Shown here: positions 50,396-60,112 of the stretch, piece after piece
How positions within the stretch are numbered: position 1 is the stretch's first letter
How the letters are laid out: every line of letters starts with the position of its first letter
Source of the DNA: an uncultured Bacteroidales bacterium
GTDB lineage: Bacteria > Bacteroidota > Bacteroidia > Bacteroidales > UBA932
Assembly (NCBI GenBank): GCA_946405435.1
Contig: CAMJHF010000006.1
Location: 1-64,000 of the forward strand
Direction of reading: 5' to 3'
Length of the DNA stretch: 64,000 bases
The notes under the pieces: model-generated
What the model was told of the DNA's origin: nothing
What the model saw: only the letters and a program-made list of their open reading frames with translations
Databases searched by the model: none
Position numbers and translations under genes: made by a program

Positions 50396-51753
50396 CTTGA
50401 TTCGAGCATCTTGGTTATGGGTTTAACAAAACGGTCTATGTTGCCGGCACCGAAAGTCACCAGGACATCCAGCTTTTCGGCGGCGAGGGTGTCCATGAGC
50501 TCCTCCTTGCGTACAAGCACTTTGTCGGCTATGGTGACGTCGCGGAAGATAATCTCCGAGCTTACTCCGGGGATGGGCTCTTCGCGTGCAGGGTAAATGT
50601 CGAGCAGGATCAGCCTGTCCAGCCCGCTGAGGGCCGCGGCGAATTCGGGCGCGAAGTCCCTTGTGCGGGTGTACAGGTGGGGCTGGAACACGCCGGTTAT
50701 TTTCCGTCCCGGGAAGATCCCGCGAAGCGACGATATCGCGCTGGCCAGCTCGGCCGGGTGGTGGGCGTAATCGTCGATGTAGGCGAGTCCGGGGCGGTTG
50801 ACATGTTCATCAAGGCGGCGCATGGCACCCTGGAAAGTACCGATGGCGTGACGGACCTTCTGTCCGTCGGCACCATGGCACAAGCATGCTGCGGCTGCAG
50901 CGATGCTGTTCTCCACGTTCACCCAGCCCAGGGTGCCGCATCGAATGTCTCTAAGTACGCCGCCGGGATATACCAGATCGAAAGTGTAATGCCCGTCCTC
51001 TCCCAGCCTGAGGTTGGAAGAGCGGAAATCAGCACGGGCATCGTCGAAATGGTAGGTAAAGATGCGGGCCTTTACCTGCGAACTGCTGATGGGCAGTCCG
51101 TATTTCAGTATAATCGTCTCCTTGACCTGCGAAGCAAACTCTCGGAATGCTTCCTGTACATGCTGCAGGTCGCCGTAGATGTCCAGATGGTCGGCATCCA
51201 TTGCAGTGATGACAGCGATGTCCGGATACAACTGGAGGAAAGAACGGTCGAATTCGTCGGCCTCGGCCACTACTACCGGAGTGCGGCTCATCAGCAGATT
51301 GGTGCCATAATTCTTGGAAATGCCGCCCAGGAAAGCTGAGCACCCGTATCCCGATTCGGTGAGAATGTGGGCGATGAGGGTGGATGTGGTGGTCTTGCCG
51401 TGCGTGCCGGCCACTGCAAGGCAGTGCTGTCCGCGCGTTATCTCCCCGAGGGCGCGCGAGCGTTTGATCAGCCTGTAGCCATGCTCCTGCACGAACTTGA
51501 GTTCGCCAAGTTCTGCGGGAATGGCAGGCGTGTATATTACCAGGGTTGCAGCTATGTCGGAAGGAATGCGTGAAGGATCATCCTCGAAATGCACGTCTAT
51601 GCCCTCGGCCTGCAGGTTTGCGGTCAGGTCCGAAGGAGTCCGGTCGTATCCCGACACCGAAAGGCCGCGGAACTTGTACCAGCGGGCTATGGCGCTCATT
51701 CCGATTCCACCTATTCCAATGAAATAGACATATTTAAGCTTTCCTTCCGTCAT
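50392..51753 (-). CDS. murC: UDP-N-acetylmuramate--L-alanine ligase
   Basis: This is a 453-residue cytosolic Mur ligase adding L-Ala to UDP-MurNAc. The N-terminal Rossmann domain (YFIGIGGIGMSAIARWYK), ATP-binding loop (GTHGKTTTSTLIAHIL), central EADEFDRSFLQ metal site and C-terminal domain (DDYAHHPAELASAI, FQPHLYTRT) are all present. It overlaps murG and ftsQ by ATGA junctions on both sides. Confidence 0.97.
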   Translation of the reverse strand: MTEGKLKYVYFIGIGGIGMSAIARWYKFRGLSVSGYDRTPSDLTANLQAEGIDVHFEDDPSRIPSDIAATLVIYTPAIPAELGELKFVQEHGYRLIKRSRALGEITRGQHCLAVAGTHGKTTTSTLIAHILTESGYGCSAFLGGISKNYGTNLLMSRTPVVVAEADEFDRSFLQLYPDIAVITAMDADHLDIYGDLQHVQEAFREFASQVKETIILKYGLPISSSQVKARIFTYHFDDARADFRSSNLRLGEDGHYTFDLVYPGGVLRDIRCGTLGWVNVENSIAAAAACLCHGADGQKVRHAIGTFQGAMRRLDEHVNRPGLAYIDDYAHHPAELASAISSLRGIFPGRKITGVFQPHLYTRTRDFAPEFAAALSGLDRLILLDIYPAREEPIPGVSSEIIFRDVTIADKVLVRKEELMDTLAAEKLDVLVTFGAGNIDRFVKPITKMLESR

Positions 51754-52880
51754 TTTGCGAGTATCTTGTAAATTTCGTTTACGATTGTCATTGCAGCATC
51801 GGGCAGTGCCATTGCGAGTGCATTCTGCCCGAGGGTGGCTATGCGTTCGGGGTCGTGTACGAGCCTGAGGGCTGCAGGCAGCAGTTCGGAAGGAGCGTCG
51901 GCATCCTTTACGAGAACGGCTGCGTCTTTGCGCACCAGGGCCATGGCGTTATGCGTCTGATGGTCCTCGGCCACGTTGGGTGAAGGCACGAATACTGCCG
52001 CTTTGGCGGTGGCGCAGATTTCCGATACCGACGAAGCGCCGCTTCGGCTGACTATCACGTCTGCCATGGCGTAGGCCAGGTCCATGCGGGTTATGAAGTC
52101 GCTGTACTTTATCGACGGCAGGTCGCGGCCCTGCATGAAATCGTCTATGCCTGGTTTGTAGTATTTCCCGCACTGCCAGAGTATTTCTACGTCTTCGCCG
52201 CCCGGGCATCCGGCCTCTATCCATGCCTTCATGGACTTGTTCAGGGTGCCGCTTCCGAGGCTTCCGCCTACTATCAGTATGTGCTTCTTCGACGGATCGA
52301 AGCCATAGAGTTTCAATCCCTCGAGGCGCTCCTCGGCGCTGTAGGGATGCATCTCGGGCCGTATGGGGTTGCCGCTCATGACAATCTTGTCGGCGGGGAA
52401 GAACTTCTCCATGCCTTCGTATGCTACGCAGATGCTCTGGACCTTGTTGCCCAGCATCTTGTTGGTAAGTCCGGCAAAGCCGTTCTGCTCCTGGATGAGG
52501 GCGGGCAGTTTCATCTGTGTCGCGGCCATGAGCAGGGGAGCGCTGGCATATCCGCCCACGCCAACTGCGATATCGGGCTTGAACTCCTTGAGGATCTTGC
52601 GGGCCCGCGAGATGCTGGCGATAAACTTGAACGGCACCTGCGCGTCGCCTATTATGTTCTTGAGGCTGAGCTGTCTCTGCAGACCGGTAATGGGAAGACC
52701 GATTATGCGGAAGCCCTCGCGGGGCACTTTCTCCATCTCCATCTTGCCTTCTGCACCCACGAAAAGAATCTCCGTGTCGGGATTCACTTCCTTTAGTTTC
52801 TTTGCGATTGACACGGCCGGGAAGATGTGTCCCCCGGTGCCGCCGCCGCTGATTATTACCCTGAGTTTCTTATATTCCAT
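51750..52880 (-). CDS. murG: UDP-GlcNAc transferase of lipid II synthesis
   Basis: This is a 376-residue GT28 enzyme that transfers GlcNAc to lipid I on the inner leaflet. It begins MEYKKLRVIISGGGTGGHIFPAVSIAKKL (N-terminal glycine loop). It has GVGGYASAPLLMAA and the C-terminal UDP-sugar site (IVGGSLGSGTLNKS, SRSGASSVSEICATAKAAVFVPSP with the final EDHQTHNA block). ATG at 52880 is preferred; 52886 (MNMEYKK) is possible. The longer open frame upstream lies inside ftsW and is not used. It overlaps ftsW by 11 nt. Confidence 0.96.
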   Translation of the reverse strand: MEYKKLRVIISGGGTGGHIFPAVSIAKKLKEVNPDTEILFVGAEGKMEMEKVPREGFRIIGLPITGLQRQLSLKNIIGDAQVPFKFIASISRARKILKEFKPDIAVGVGGYASAPLLMAATQMKLPALIQEQNGFAGLTNKMLGNKVQSICVAYEGMEKFFPADKIVMSGNPIRPEMHPYSAEERLEGLKLYGFDPSKKHILIVGGSLGSGTLNKSMKAWIEAGCPGGEDVEILWQCGKYYKPGIDDFMQGRDLPSIKYSDFITRMDLAYAMADVIVSRSGASSVSEICATAKAAVFVPSPNVAEDHQTHNAMALVRKDAAVLVKDADAPSELLPAALRLVHDPERIATLGQNALAMALPDAAMTIVNEIYKILAK

Positions 52881-54261
52881 ATTCATCCATTTCGTCGTTG
52901 AGTTCCATAGCCGCACTTTCATCCTCTTCGCGCGGTATGCCATTGGTTTCGTAGTCGTCGAGTTCGTCCAGGCCGGCCTGCACATTCTCTTTCAGCTCCA
53001 TAAGGGGCTTGGCATCGCGCTGCTCCTTCTCTATGCGCCTCTGTGCTATGCGGCTGAAGGAGAGGATGATACCGAACGCCAGGCTGAAGCACAGGAAGGC
53101 GCTGTTGCCGTGGCTTATGAGGGGCAGGGTCTGTCCAGTCATGGGACCGATGTCGGCATTCACGAACATGTGCAGGAACGCTTGCCCTGTGATGAGCAGG
53201 CAAAGTCCGGCTACGCTTATCTTGGCGTACAGGTCCTTGCCGCAGTTGCGGACTATGATGGAGCCCCTCGCCAGCAGGGATACGTACAGGAAGATGATGA
53301 TAAGCGCTCCCCACAGTCCGTATTCCTCGATTATGAAGCTGTACATGTAGTCTTCCGAAATGTCCGGCACCACGTACCGCTGCGTACTCTGGCCGGGGCC
53401 CTTGCCCAGCACTCCGCCTTCCTTGATGGCAATCTTGGCGCTGTAGGGCTGGCGTATCTTGTCCAGGGCCTTGTAGTATTCGTCGGAGCCGGGCCTTGCG
53501 TCCAGCACTTTCTGCTCCCAGTCCTCGCTTTCCGATATACGGCTCACTGCAGTGCCGATGCGCCCGAACACCTTTCCGTCGCTGACTTTGTATATTCCCC
53601 AGGCGCCTCCGAGCAGCAGCACGGCAATGAGTCCGAGCAGCAGAAGGTCGCGTATGTTGCCGCCGCCAAGGAGAATCACCAGGAACATTATCCCACCTAT
53701 GAAAAGGGCTGCGGAGTTGCTTCCCGGCACTATCATCACGAGCGTGACGACGAAAGGAAGGTTTATGTATATCCACCTTCTGACGTTCTCGTTGCGGGGC
53801 TTTTTCAGCTCGCCCTTCTTGAGGGCGTCTATCGCCCAGGCAAGGTACATGACCATGGCCACCTTGACCACTTCGAACACGTGGATCTGGAATCCTGCTA
53901 TCTGGAGGATACGGCGCGCTCCGTTCAGCTCGATGGAACGTACCACCGGAGTGTCTATCTTGGATATCAGCAGCGCCAAAAGCAGGAACGAAAGCGGGAA
54001 ACCCCACTTTGACAGCCACCGGAAGAACTTGATATTCTTTATGTTGTAGCAGACTATGATGACCGCAAGGCCGCCGGCTACCACCAGCAGCTGGCTCTTG
54101 ACGATGCTAAGGCGCGTCTGGCTTCCCTCCAGCAGGCGGGAGGTGGAGGAGAATATGCACACGATGGAGATAAGGATCAGCATGAGCACGATGATCCATA
54201 CCACCTTGTCGCCTTCGATACGGTCGAAGTAATTCCAGACTGTGCGCTTCTTGTCTGCCAT
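52870..54261 (-). CDS. ftsW: Lipid II polymerase FtsW (SEDS family)
   Basis: This is a 463-residue SEDS protein with about ten membrane helices. Conserved features are the long periplasmic loop with the catalytic Asp region (AIKEGGVLGKGPGQSTQRYVVPDISEDYMYSFIIEE) and the PLISHGNSAFL signature. It polymerises septal glycan together with FtsI. The C-terminal cytosolic tail of about 65 residues is acidic and disordered (DESAAMELNDEMDEYGI). It lies 3 nt after murD. Confidence 0.95.
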   Translation of the reverse strand: MADKKRTVWNYFDRIEGDKVVWIIVLMLILISIVCIFSSTSRLLEGSQTRLSIVKSQLLVVAGGLAVIIVCYNIKNIKFFRWLSKWGFPLSFLLLALLISKIDTPVVRSIELNGARRILQIAGFQIHVFEVVKVAMVMYLAWAIDALKKGELKKPRNENVRRWIYINLPFVVTLVMIVPGSNSAALFIGGIMFLVILLGGGNIRDLLLLGLIAVLLLGGAWGIYKVSDGKVFGRIGTAVSRISESEDWEQKVLDARPGSDEYYKALDKIRQPYSAKIAIKEGGVLGKGPGQSTQRYVVPDISEDYMYSFIIEEYGLWGALIIIFLYVSLLARGSIIVRNCGKDLYAKISVAGLCLLITGQAFLHMFVNADIGPMTGQTLPLISHGNSAFLCFSLAFGIILSFSRIAQRRIEKEQRDAKPLMELKENVQAGLDELDDYETNGIPREEDESAAMELNDEMDEYGI

Positions 54262-54264
54262 TTT

Positions 54265-55608
54265 CTACAGTCTCCTTACTGCTTCTTTAAACTGTTTGCC
54301 GCGGTCTTCGTAGTTCTTGAACAGGTCGAAGCTGGCGCAGCAGGGGCTCAGGAGAACCACGTCGCCTGCAGAGGCCATCATGCTTGCAGCCTGCACGGCG
54401 GCGTCCGCGCTGGCGGTGTCCACGATGTTTTCGCTGCCCACTATGTTCTCGAATGCCGCATGTATCTTGCTGTTGTCAACGCCCAGGCACACGATGGCCT
54501 TGACCTTCTCCTTCACGAGGTCGTTAAGGACGCTGTAGTCGTTGCCCTTGTCGGTGCCGCCCACTATCCATACCACGGGCTTGGTCTGGCACTCAAGTGC
54601 GTACCATGCAGAATCTACGTTTGTGGCTTTGGAGTCGTTGATGTACATTACGTCGCGAATGCTCAGGACAGGCTCCAGACGGTGCTCGATGGGGGAGAAA
54701 CTCTTGAGGGAGTTGCGTATGACTTCGTCCTCGATGCCCGATGCCTTGGCGGCAAGGGCGGCCGCCATGGAGTTGTAGATATTGTGCTTGCCTCCCAGGG
54801 CGAGCTCGCGCAGATAAATCTCGCTCTCGCTCTGTTCGTACTTGACCACTATTCGGTTGCCGTCCAGCCATGCACCCTGATCCAGGTTCTTCTTCTCCTG
54901 GGTGAAGGGGAGCATCTTGGCCTGCAGCACTATCTTGCTGAGGTGCTCGATGGTTATGGCGTCGTCGGAGTCGAAGATGAAGCAGTCTTCGGGGCGCAGG
55001 TTGCGGACAATCTTGAACTTGGCCCTTACGTAGTTCTCCATCTTGTGGTCGTAGCGGTCGAGGTGGTCGGGGGTGATATTGGTGATGACTGCTATGTCGG
55101 GGCGGAAATCGTAGGTGTCATCCAGCTGGAAGCTGCTGATTTCCAACACATAATAGTCATGCTTCTCGGTGGCCACCTGATAGGCGTAGCTCTTGCCTAT
55201 GTTGCCTCCCAGTCCTACGTTCAGACCGGCTTCCTTGAGCAGGTAATGAATGAGGGACGTGGTGGTGGTCTTGCCGTTGGAGCCGGTTATGCATATCTTC
55301 TTGGCGCTGTCGTAGCGCGATGCAAACTCGATCTCGGACACGATGTGCGTGCCCTGCGCCGCGAGGGCCTTCACCAGAGGCGCCGTGGAGGGTATTCCGG
55401 GACTCTTTATCACCTCGTCCGCATTCATTATGCGCTCGGGGGTATGACCTCCCTGCTCGAAGGGAATGTTCCATTCGCGCAGCGTGCGGGCGTATTCATC
55501 CTTGATCGTTCCGTTGTCGGAGAGGAATACGTCGAATCCTTTGACCTTTGCGAGCACCGCGGCTCCTACGCCGCTCTCGGCCCCGCCCAATACAACTACT
55601 CTTGCCAT
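54265..55608 (-). CDS. murD: UDP-MurNAc-L-alanine--D-glutamate ligase
   Basis: This is a 447-residue Mur ligase adding D-Glu. It has an N-terminal UDP-binding domain (RVVVLGGAESGVGAAVLAK), ATP loop (ITGSNGKTTTTSLIHYLL), metal-binding central domain (EISSFQLDDTYDFRPDIAVITNITPDHLDRYDHKMENY) and C-terminal glutamate domain (INDSKATNVDSAWYAL, LLSPCCASFDLFKNYEDRGKQFK). It lies 2 nt after mraY and 3 nt before ftsW. Confidence 0.97.
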   Translation of the reverse strand: MARVVVLGGAESGVGAAVLAKVKGFDVFLSDNGTIKDEYARTLREWNIPFEQGGHTPERIMNADEVIKSPGIPSTAPLVKALAAQGTHIVSEIEFASRYDSAKKICITGSNGKTTTTSLIHYLLKEAGLNVGLGGNIGKSYAYQVATEKHDYYVLEISSFQLDDTYDFRPDIAVITNITPDHLDRYDHKMENYVRAKFKIVRNLRPEDCFIFDSDDAITIEHLSKIVLQAKMLPFTQEKKNLDQGAWLDGNRIVVKYEQSESEIYLRELALGGKHNIYNSMAAALAAKASGIEDEVIRNSLKSFSPIEHRLEPVLSIRDVMYINDSKATNVDSAWYALECQTKPVVWIVGGTDKGNDYSVLNDLVKEKVKAIVCLGVDNSKIHAAFENIVGSENIVDTASADAAVQAASMMASAGDVVLLSPCCASFDLFKNYEDRGKQFKEAVRRL

Positions 55609-55610
55609 TT

Positions 55611-56768
55611 CTATCGTATCTTAAGTATAGCCAGCGTCGATACCGCCAGTATGATTCCTATAATCCAGAAGCGCGTGACGATGCGCGGCTCCGGAATGCC
55701 TTTTTTCTGATAATGATGATGGAGGGGAGCCATGAGGAATACCCGCCGGCCTTCTCCGTATTTGCGTTTGGTATATTTGAAGTGGGTCCTCTGTATGATG
55801 ACCGACAGACTCTCCATGAGGAAGATGCCGCACAGCAGGGGGAGTATGAGCTCCTTGCGGATGAGCACCGCGCTCACGCCTATGATTCCGCCTATAGTGA
55901 GGCTGCCCGAGTCGCCCATGAACACTTGTGCCGGGAATGTGTTGTACCACAGGAATCCTATGAGCGCACCCACGAACGCCGCCATGAAGATGGCCACTTC
56001 GCCTGCGCCGGGTATGTACATGATGTTGAGGTACTTAGCATCAAGCACGTCACCGCTCAGCCAGGCCATCACGCCTATCGTCACGCCCACTATCGCCGAG
56101 GTCCCGGAGGCCAGTCCGTCCATGCCGTCGGTGAGATTGGTTCCGTTGGAGCATGCAAGGGTGACGAGGATTATCATTATCATGTAGATGCCCCAGGAGC
56201 AGTACACGCCCAGCTGCCCGCGGAAGGGTGAAAGCCATGAGTAATCGAACTCGTGCGCCTTTACGAAGGGGATCGTGGTGATGAGCCTGTCGGTGGGGAT
56301 GTCGGGGCTGATGCAGACGGTGAGCGCCACGACGAGGCCCAGGCCGAACTGGAGGATGAGCTTGCCTTTCTCGCTCATGCCCTCTTTGTTGTGCTTGAAC
56401 ACCTTGATGTAGTCGTCGGCAAAACCTATTCCTCCGCACCACAGCGTGGTGATGAGCAGAAGTATGGTGTAGATGCTGTCCAGACGGCAGACCAGCAGGA
56501 CGGAGCCAAGGAGGGAGATGATGATTATTATGCCTCCCATGGTGGGGGTGCCCTTTTTCTGCATCTGGCCTTCGAGTCCCAGGTCGCGTATGGTTTCGCC
56601 GATCTGGTGCTTCTGGAGCCAGCGTATTATCTTTCCGCCGGCCAGGAAGGCGATGAGCATGCTGATGACGACTGCAAGCATCGCCCTGAACGAAAGGTAA
56701 TGCATCAGTCCCATTCCGGGGAAGTGTACTCCGAGGCTTTGCAGCCAGTCTATAAGGTGGTAGAGCAT
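55611..56768 (-). CDS. mraY: Phospho-N-acetylmuramoyl-pentapeptide transferase
   Basis: This is a 385-residue polytopic membrane enzyme that makes lipid I by moving phospho-MurNAc-pentapeptide to undecaprenyl phosphate. Ten helices are predicted. Catalytic blocks include KKGTPTMGGIIIIISLL, GFADDYIKVFKHNKEGM (aspartates), NGTNLTDGMDGLASG and FMGDSGSLTIGGIIG, and the final HHHYQKKGIPEPRIVTRFWIIG. The start ATG at 56768 overlaps murE by 19 nt. Confidence 0.97.
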   Translation of the reverse strand: MLYHLIDWLQSLGVHFPGMGLMHYLSFRAMLAVVISMLIAFLAGGKIIRWLQKHQIGETIRDLGLEGQMQKKGTPTMGGIIIIISLLGSVLLVCRLDSIYTILLLITTLWCGGIGFADDYIKVFKHNKEGMSEKGKLILQFGLGLVVALTVCISPDIPTDRLITTIPFVKAHEFDYSWLSPFRGQLGVYCSWGIYMIMIILVTLACSNGTNLTDGMDGLASGTSAIVGVTIGVMAWLSGDVLDAKYLNIMYIPGAGEVAIFMAAFVGALIGFLWYNTFPAQVFMGDSGSLTIGGIIGVSAVLIRKELILPLLCGIFLMESLSVIIQRTHFKYTKRKYGEGRRVFLMAPLHHHYQKKGIPEPRIVTRFWIIGIILAVSTLAILKIR

Positions 56769-58231
56769 TGTGCGAAAATCTCCTTTACTATTTCTTTCTC
56801 GTCAAAGTGATGTTTTTCTGTTCCGATTATCTGATAGTTTTCGTGGCCCTTGCCTGCCAGCAGCACGGTGCTGCCGTCCGGAGACAGCATAAGGGCTGCG
56901 CGGATGGCCTCCTTGCGGTCGGCAATGAACAGGGCCTTGGCAAGACCTGCGGGGGAGAAGCCTTTGCGGATATCCTCGAGGATGTCTTCCGTCTTCTCGG
57001 TGCGGGAATTGTCGGAGGTGACAAAAATCTTGTCTGCCCACTTCTCCGCCACGGCTGCCATTTCGGGGCGCTTGGTGCGGTCGCGGTCTCCTCCGCAGCC
57101 GAACAGGCACACCAGGTGTCCGTCGGGCGATACCTCGCGCAGTGTCTTGAGCACGTTCTCCAAGGCGTCGGGGGTATGGGCATAGTCTATCACGGCGCAC
57201 AGGTTGCGGGGCCCGTGGATGGTCTCGAGGCGTCCCGGGGCCGATTCCAGGCGGGACAGCGCCACCAGTACCTCGTCCTTCGGTGCTCCGAGGGCGATGG
57301 CGGCGCAATATATGGCCAGCAGGTTGTATGCGTTGTGCGCTCCTATCAGGCGGCTCCAGACTTCGGTTCCGTCGATGCGGAGCAGCATTCCCTCGAAGCT
57401 CTGCTCCAGTATCCGGCAGGTATGGTCCGCTATTCCGCGGCAGGAGTAGCTCACTTTGCGGGCCGCAGTGTTCTGCAGCATGACTTCGCCGTGCTTGTCG
57501 TCTACGTTCGTAATGGCGACCGCGTCCTTGCCGAGGCGGTCGAAGAACAGTTTCTTGCAGCGCAGGTACTCGGCGAAGCTGCCGTGGTAGTCGAGATGGT
57601 CATGCGTGAGGTTGGAGAAGATGCCGACTTTGAATTCGAGTCCGGCCACCCTTTCCTGCTCCACGCCTATTGAGCTGACCTCCATGAAGCAGTATTCGCA
57701 TCCGGCCTGGATCATGCGGCTCAGCAGGCTGTTGATGGTGACGGGGTCGGATGTGGTGTTGGCCGTCTCCAGACGCTCGTCGCCTACGTAGTTTGCTATT
57801 GTGGAAAGCAGTCCGCATTCGTAGCCGAGGGCCTTGAAGAGACGGTAGAGCAATGTCACCGTGGTGGTCTTGCCGTTGGTGCCGGTGATTCCGACGAGAT
57901 TCAGCTTGCCGCTGGGGTGTCCGTACCAGCTGTCTGCAGCCATGGCCACTGCCTTGCGGCTGCTGTCGGTGATAAGGTATGTCACGCCTTCGGGGCGCTC
58001 GGGCACTGCGGGACCGTCCTCGCCGGGGGCCTCGAACAGGACCGCTGCCGCACCTTTGTCTATTGCGCTCTGTATGTATGCGCGGCCGTCCGCCCCGCAG
58101 CCGTTGACAGCCACGAAGAGACTTCCGGGAGTGACCTTGCGGGAGTCGTTCGTGACCCCGGTGATTTCAAGTCCGCTCCTGCCCTGGATCTGCAGGATGC
58201 CGCAATTCTTTATTATCTCGCCCAGTTTCAT
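56750..58231 (-). CDS. murE: UDP-MurNAc-tripeptide synthetase
   Basis: This is a 493-residue Mur ligase adding the third amino acid. The ATP loop GITGTNGKTTTVTLLYRL and the GIFSNLTHDHLDYHGSFAEYLRCKKLFF block are present. The specificity motif reads DNSR (in VTSDNSRTEKTED) instead of the DNPR usual for meso-diaminopimelate enzymes. The Arg that contacts DAP is kept, so DAP use is still expected. It overlaps ftsI by 4 nt (ATGA) and mraY by 19 nt. Confidence 0.96.
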   Translation of the reverse strand: MKLGEIIKNCGILQIQGRSGLEITGVTNDSRKVTPGSLFVAVNGCGADGRAYIQSAIDKGAAAVLFEAPGEDGPAVPERPEGVTYLITDSSRKAVAMAADSWYGHPSGKLNLVGITGTNGKTTTVTLLYRLFKALGYECGLLSTIANYVGDERLETANTTSDPVTINSLLSRMIQAGCEYCFMEVSSIGVEQERVAGLEFKVGIFSNLTHDHLDYHGSFAEYLRCKKLFFDRLGKDAVAITNVDDKHGEVMLQNTAARKVSYSCRGIADHTCRILEQSFEGMLLRIDGTEVWSRLIGAHNAYNLLAIYCAAIALGAPKDEVLVALSRLESAPGRLETIHGPRNLCAVIDYAHTPDALENVLKTLREVSPDGHLVCLFGCGGDRDRTKRPEMAAVAEKWADKIFVTSDNSRTEKTEDILEDIRKGFSPAGLAKALFIADRKEAIRAALMLSPDGSTVLLAGKGHENYQIIGTEKHHFDEKEIVKEIFAQCSTTL

Positions 58232-60108
58232 TTGCTTGCGCTAAGTGTTGGTTGGAAACAAGGATCTATGCTGTATATGCCGTTCACAAGGCTCTTTATG
58301 GCTCTCGCGGGGATGCCGCCGCCCTGGAACTGCTTTGATGTGGGTTTGCTGAAAACGGTACAGATTACGCTGTAGCGGGGATCTTCGGCAGGGAAGAAGC
58401 CCACGAACGTACCCTGATATTTGCGCCGGCCGCTCTCGTCGCGGTATGAGCCTCCTGCGTAGGTTCCGAAGGAAGTTCCGGTCTTGCCGGCCACCGTGCA
58501 GCGGGCGTCCTTGAGCCTGCGTGCCGTTCCTTCCTCGGTCACGGCCTTGAGCGCCCTGGTGATGGTGTCGGCCACAGCCTTGCTGCAGATGGTGGACATG
58601 AGCGCCGGACCCTTGCGGGTCTTGACGATGCCGTTCTGCTCTATGTCTTCGACGAGGTAGGGTTTCATCATCTTGCCCTTGTTGGCTATTGCATTGTAGA
58701 AGCTCAGCACGTGCATCGGGGTTACCCTGATGCCGTAGCCGTAGCCCATCACCGCCAGGTCGCTGAGGCTCCAGTAACGGTTCTTGTCGTTGGGAGAGGG
58801 AATCGTTGGAGTCGCGAGCCCTTCCAGGTCGAAGGCGAAGGCCTCGGACAGATGATAGCTGTGTATGTTCTCGATGAAGCGCATCGGCTTCTTGCTGTAG
58901 TTGGATATGGCAAGGGAACCGAAGACGTAGTTGGAGGAAATCTTGAATCCGTCGATGATGGAGATGCTGCTGGTCTTGTGGTTCCGTTCATGGTCGAGCA
59001 TGTGCACGTCCTGGGGGACGCCGCGTACGCCTTTGATGACGCCGTGGTTCGTGGGTATCGTCTGGTCCAGGCTGCTGATGTATCCGTCGTTGAGCACCTG
59101 CATGAGGGTGACGGTCTTGAATACGGAACCGGGTTCGATGGCCCTTCCGATGGCAAGGTTGCTGACCTCTTCGAAATCCATGGAATTGCCGTCACGGTAC
59201 AGGTTGACCATTGCCCTGACGGCGCCGGTGGACGTCTCCATAAGCACCAGGCAGGCTCCTTCCAGGTCGTCCTCCACCTTGATTTCGTCGTAGAGCGAGC
59301 GCCAGGCTATGTCCTGATAGTCGATGTTGAGGGTGGTACGTATGTCCTTGCCGTCCTCGGGACGGGTTTTGGTGCTGTCGTTGTCCACCACGTTGCCCGC
59401 ATCGGTCTTGCGCAGCCATTCCTTGCCCTCGCGCCCGTGGAGCACGTAGTCGAATTTGCCTTCGAGGCCTACGTGCGTGTTGCCCACGTCGGAGCGGTTG
59501 TTGCGCACGAAGCCTATGGTGCGGCGGGCCAGCTTGCCGTAGGGGTAGATGCGCACGTTCTGCTGCTCGGCTATGAATCCGCCGCGGTAACGGCCTTCCT
59601 TGAACAGGGGGAAGGTGGCGATGCGGTTATAGAGATTGCGGTCTACGGGTTTGCCGAGCCTGAGGTATTTCTTGCCGTTGGCGCGGCCGTTACGTATGAG
59701 TTTTAGGTACTCGTCGGCTGTCTTTTCGGGGAAGACCTTGGCCAGTTCCTTGCTGAGTTCGCCGGCCTTGCGCATCCATTCCGCCTCTTTCTGGGCGCCG
59801 TTCTTGTCTTTGGCGTACTCCTCGCGCCTTACGGTGCAGTCCATCGCTATCTGGTAGGTGGGGCAGGACATGGCGAGCAGGCGTCCCTGGCAATCGATGA
59901 TGTTGCCACGCACGGGCTCGATGTAGCGGGCACGGCTTATCGGGGTGAGGGCGGTCTGGATCTTGGGGTCGGGCTTGAAGAATATCTGTATGCCGACGAT
60001 CTTGACAAACAGCAGGACGGAAGCCAGCAGCAGCACGACGTACAGCACATAGAGTATCACCCCTATGCGGTCCCTTTTCTTTTTCTCTATGCCGTTAACT
60101 GCTTCCAT
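58228..60108 (-). CDS. ftsI: Septal transpeptidase, penicillin-binding protein 3 type
   Basis: This is a 626-residue class B PBP. It has a cytosolic tail, one membrane helix (about 15-42), dimerisation/pedestal domain (about 55-240) and transpeptidase domain. The catalytic motifs are S328-x-x-K331 (EPGSVFK), S391-S392-N393 and K542-T543-G544. No PASTA domain follows the catalytic domain, so it is shorter than FtsI proteins that carry one. It crosslinks septal peptidoglycan made by FtsW. It lies 4 nt after ftsL. Confidence 0.96.
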   Translation of the reverse strand: MEAVNGIEKKKRDRIGVILYVLYVVLLLASVLLFVKIVGIQIFFKPDPKIQTALTPISRARYIEPVRGNIIDCQGRLLAMSCPTYQIAMDCTVRREEYAKDKNGAQKEAEWMRKAGELSKELAKVFPEKTADEYLKLIRNGRANGKKYLRLGKPVDRNLYNRIATFPLFKEGRYRGGFIAEQQNVRIYPYGKLARRTIGFVRNNRSDVGNTHVGLEGKFDYVLHGREGKEWLRKTDAGNVVDNDSTKTRPEDGKDIRTTLNIDYQDIAWRSLYDEIKVEDDLEGACLVLMETSTGAVRAMVNLYRDGNSMDFEEVSNLAIGRAIEPGSVFKTVTLMQVLNDGYISSLDQTIPTNHGVIKGVRGVPQDVHMLDHERNHKTSSISIIDGFKISSNYVFGSLAISNYSKKPMRFIENIHSYHLSEAFAFDLEGLATPTIPSPNDKNRYWSLSDLAVMGYGYGIRVTPMHVLSFYNAIANKGKMMKPYLVEDIEQNGIVKTRKGPALMSTICSKAVADTITRALKAVTEEGTARRLKDARCTVAGKTGTSFGTYAGGSYRDESGRRKYQGTFVGFFPAEDPRYSVICTVFSKPTSKQFQGGGIPARAIKSLVNGIYSIDPCFQPTLSASK

Positions 60109-60112
60109 TTCT

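Noticed and set aside
52363..54012. 549-codon plus-strand frame opposite murG/ftsW
   Set aside because: Antisense shadow of two certain genes; GC-rich codon structure produces long antisense frames throughout the dcw cluster (also 54460-55710 and 45397-46707).
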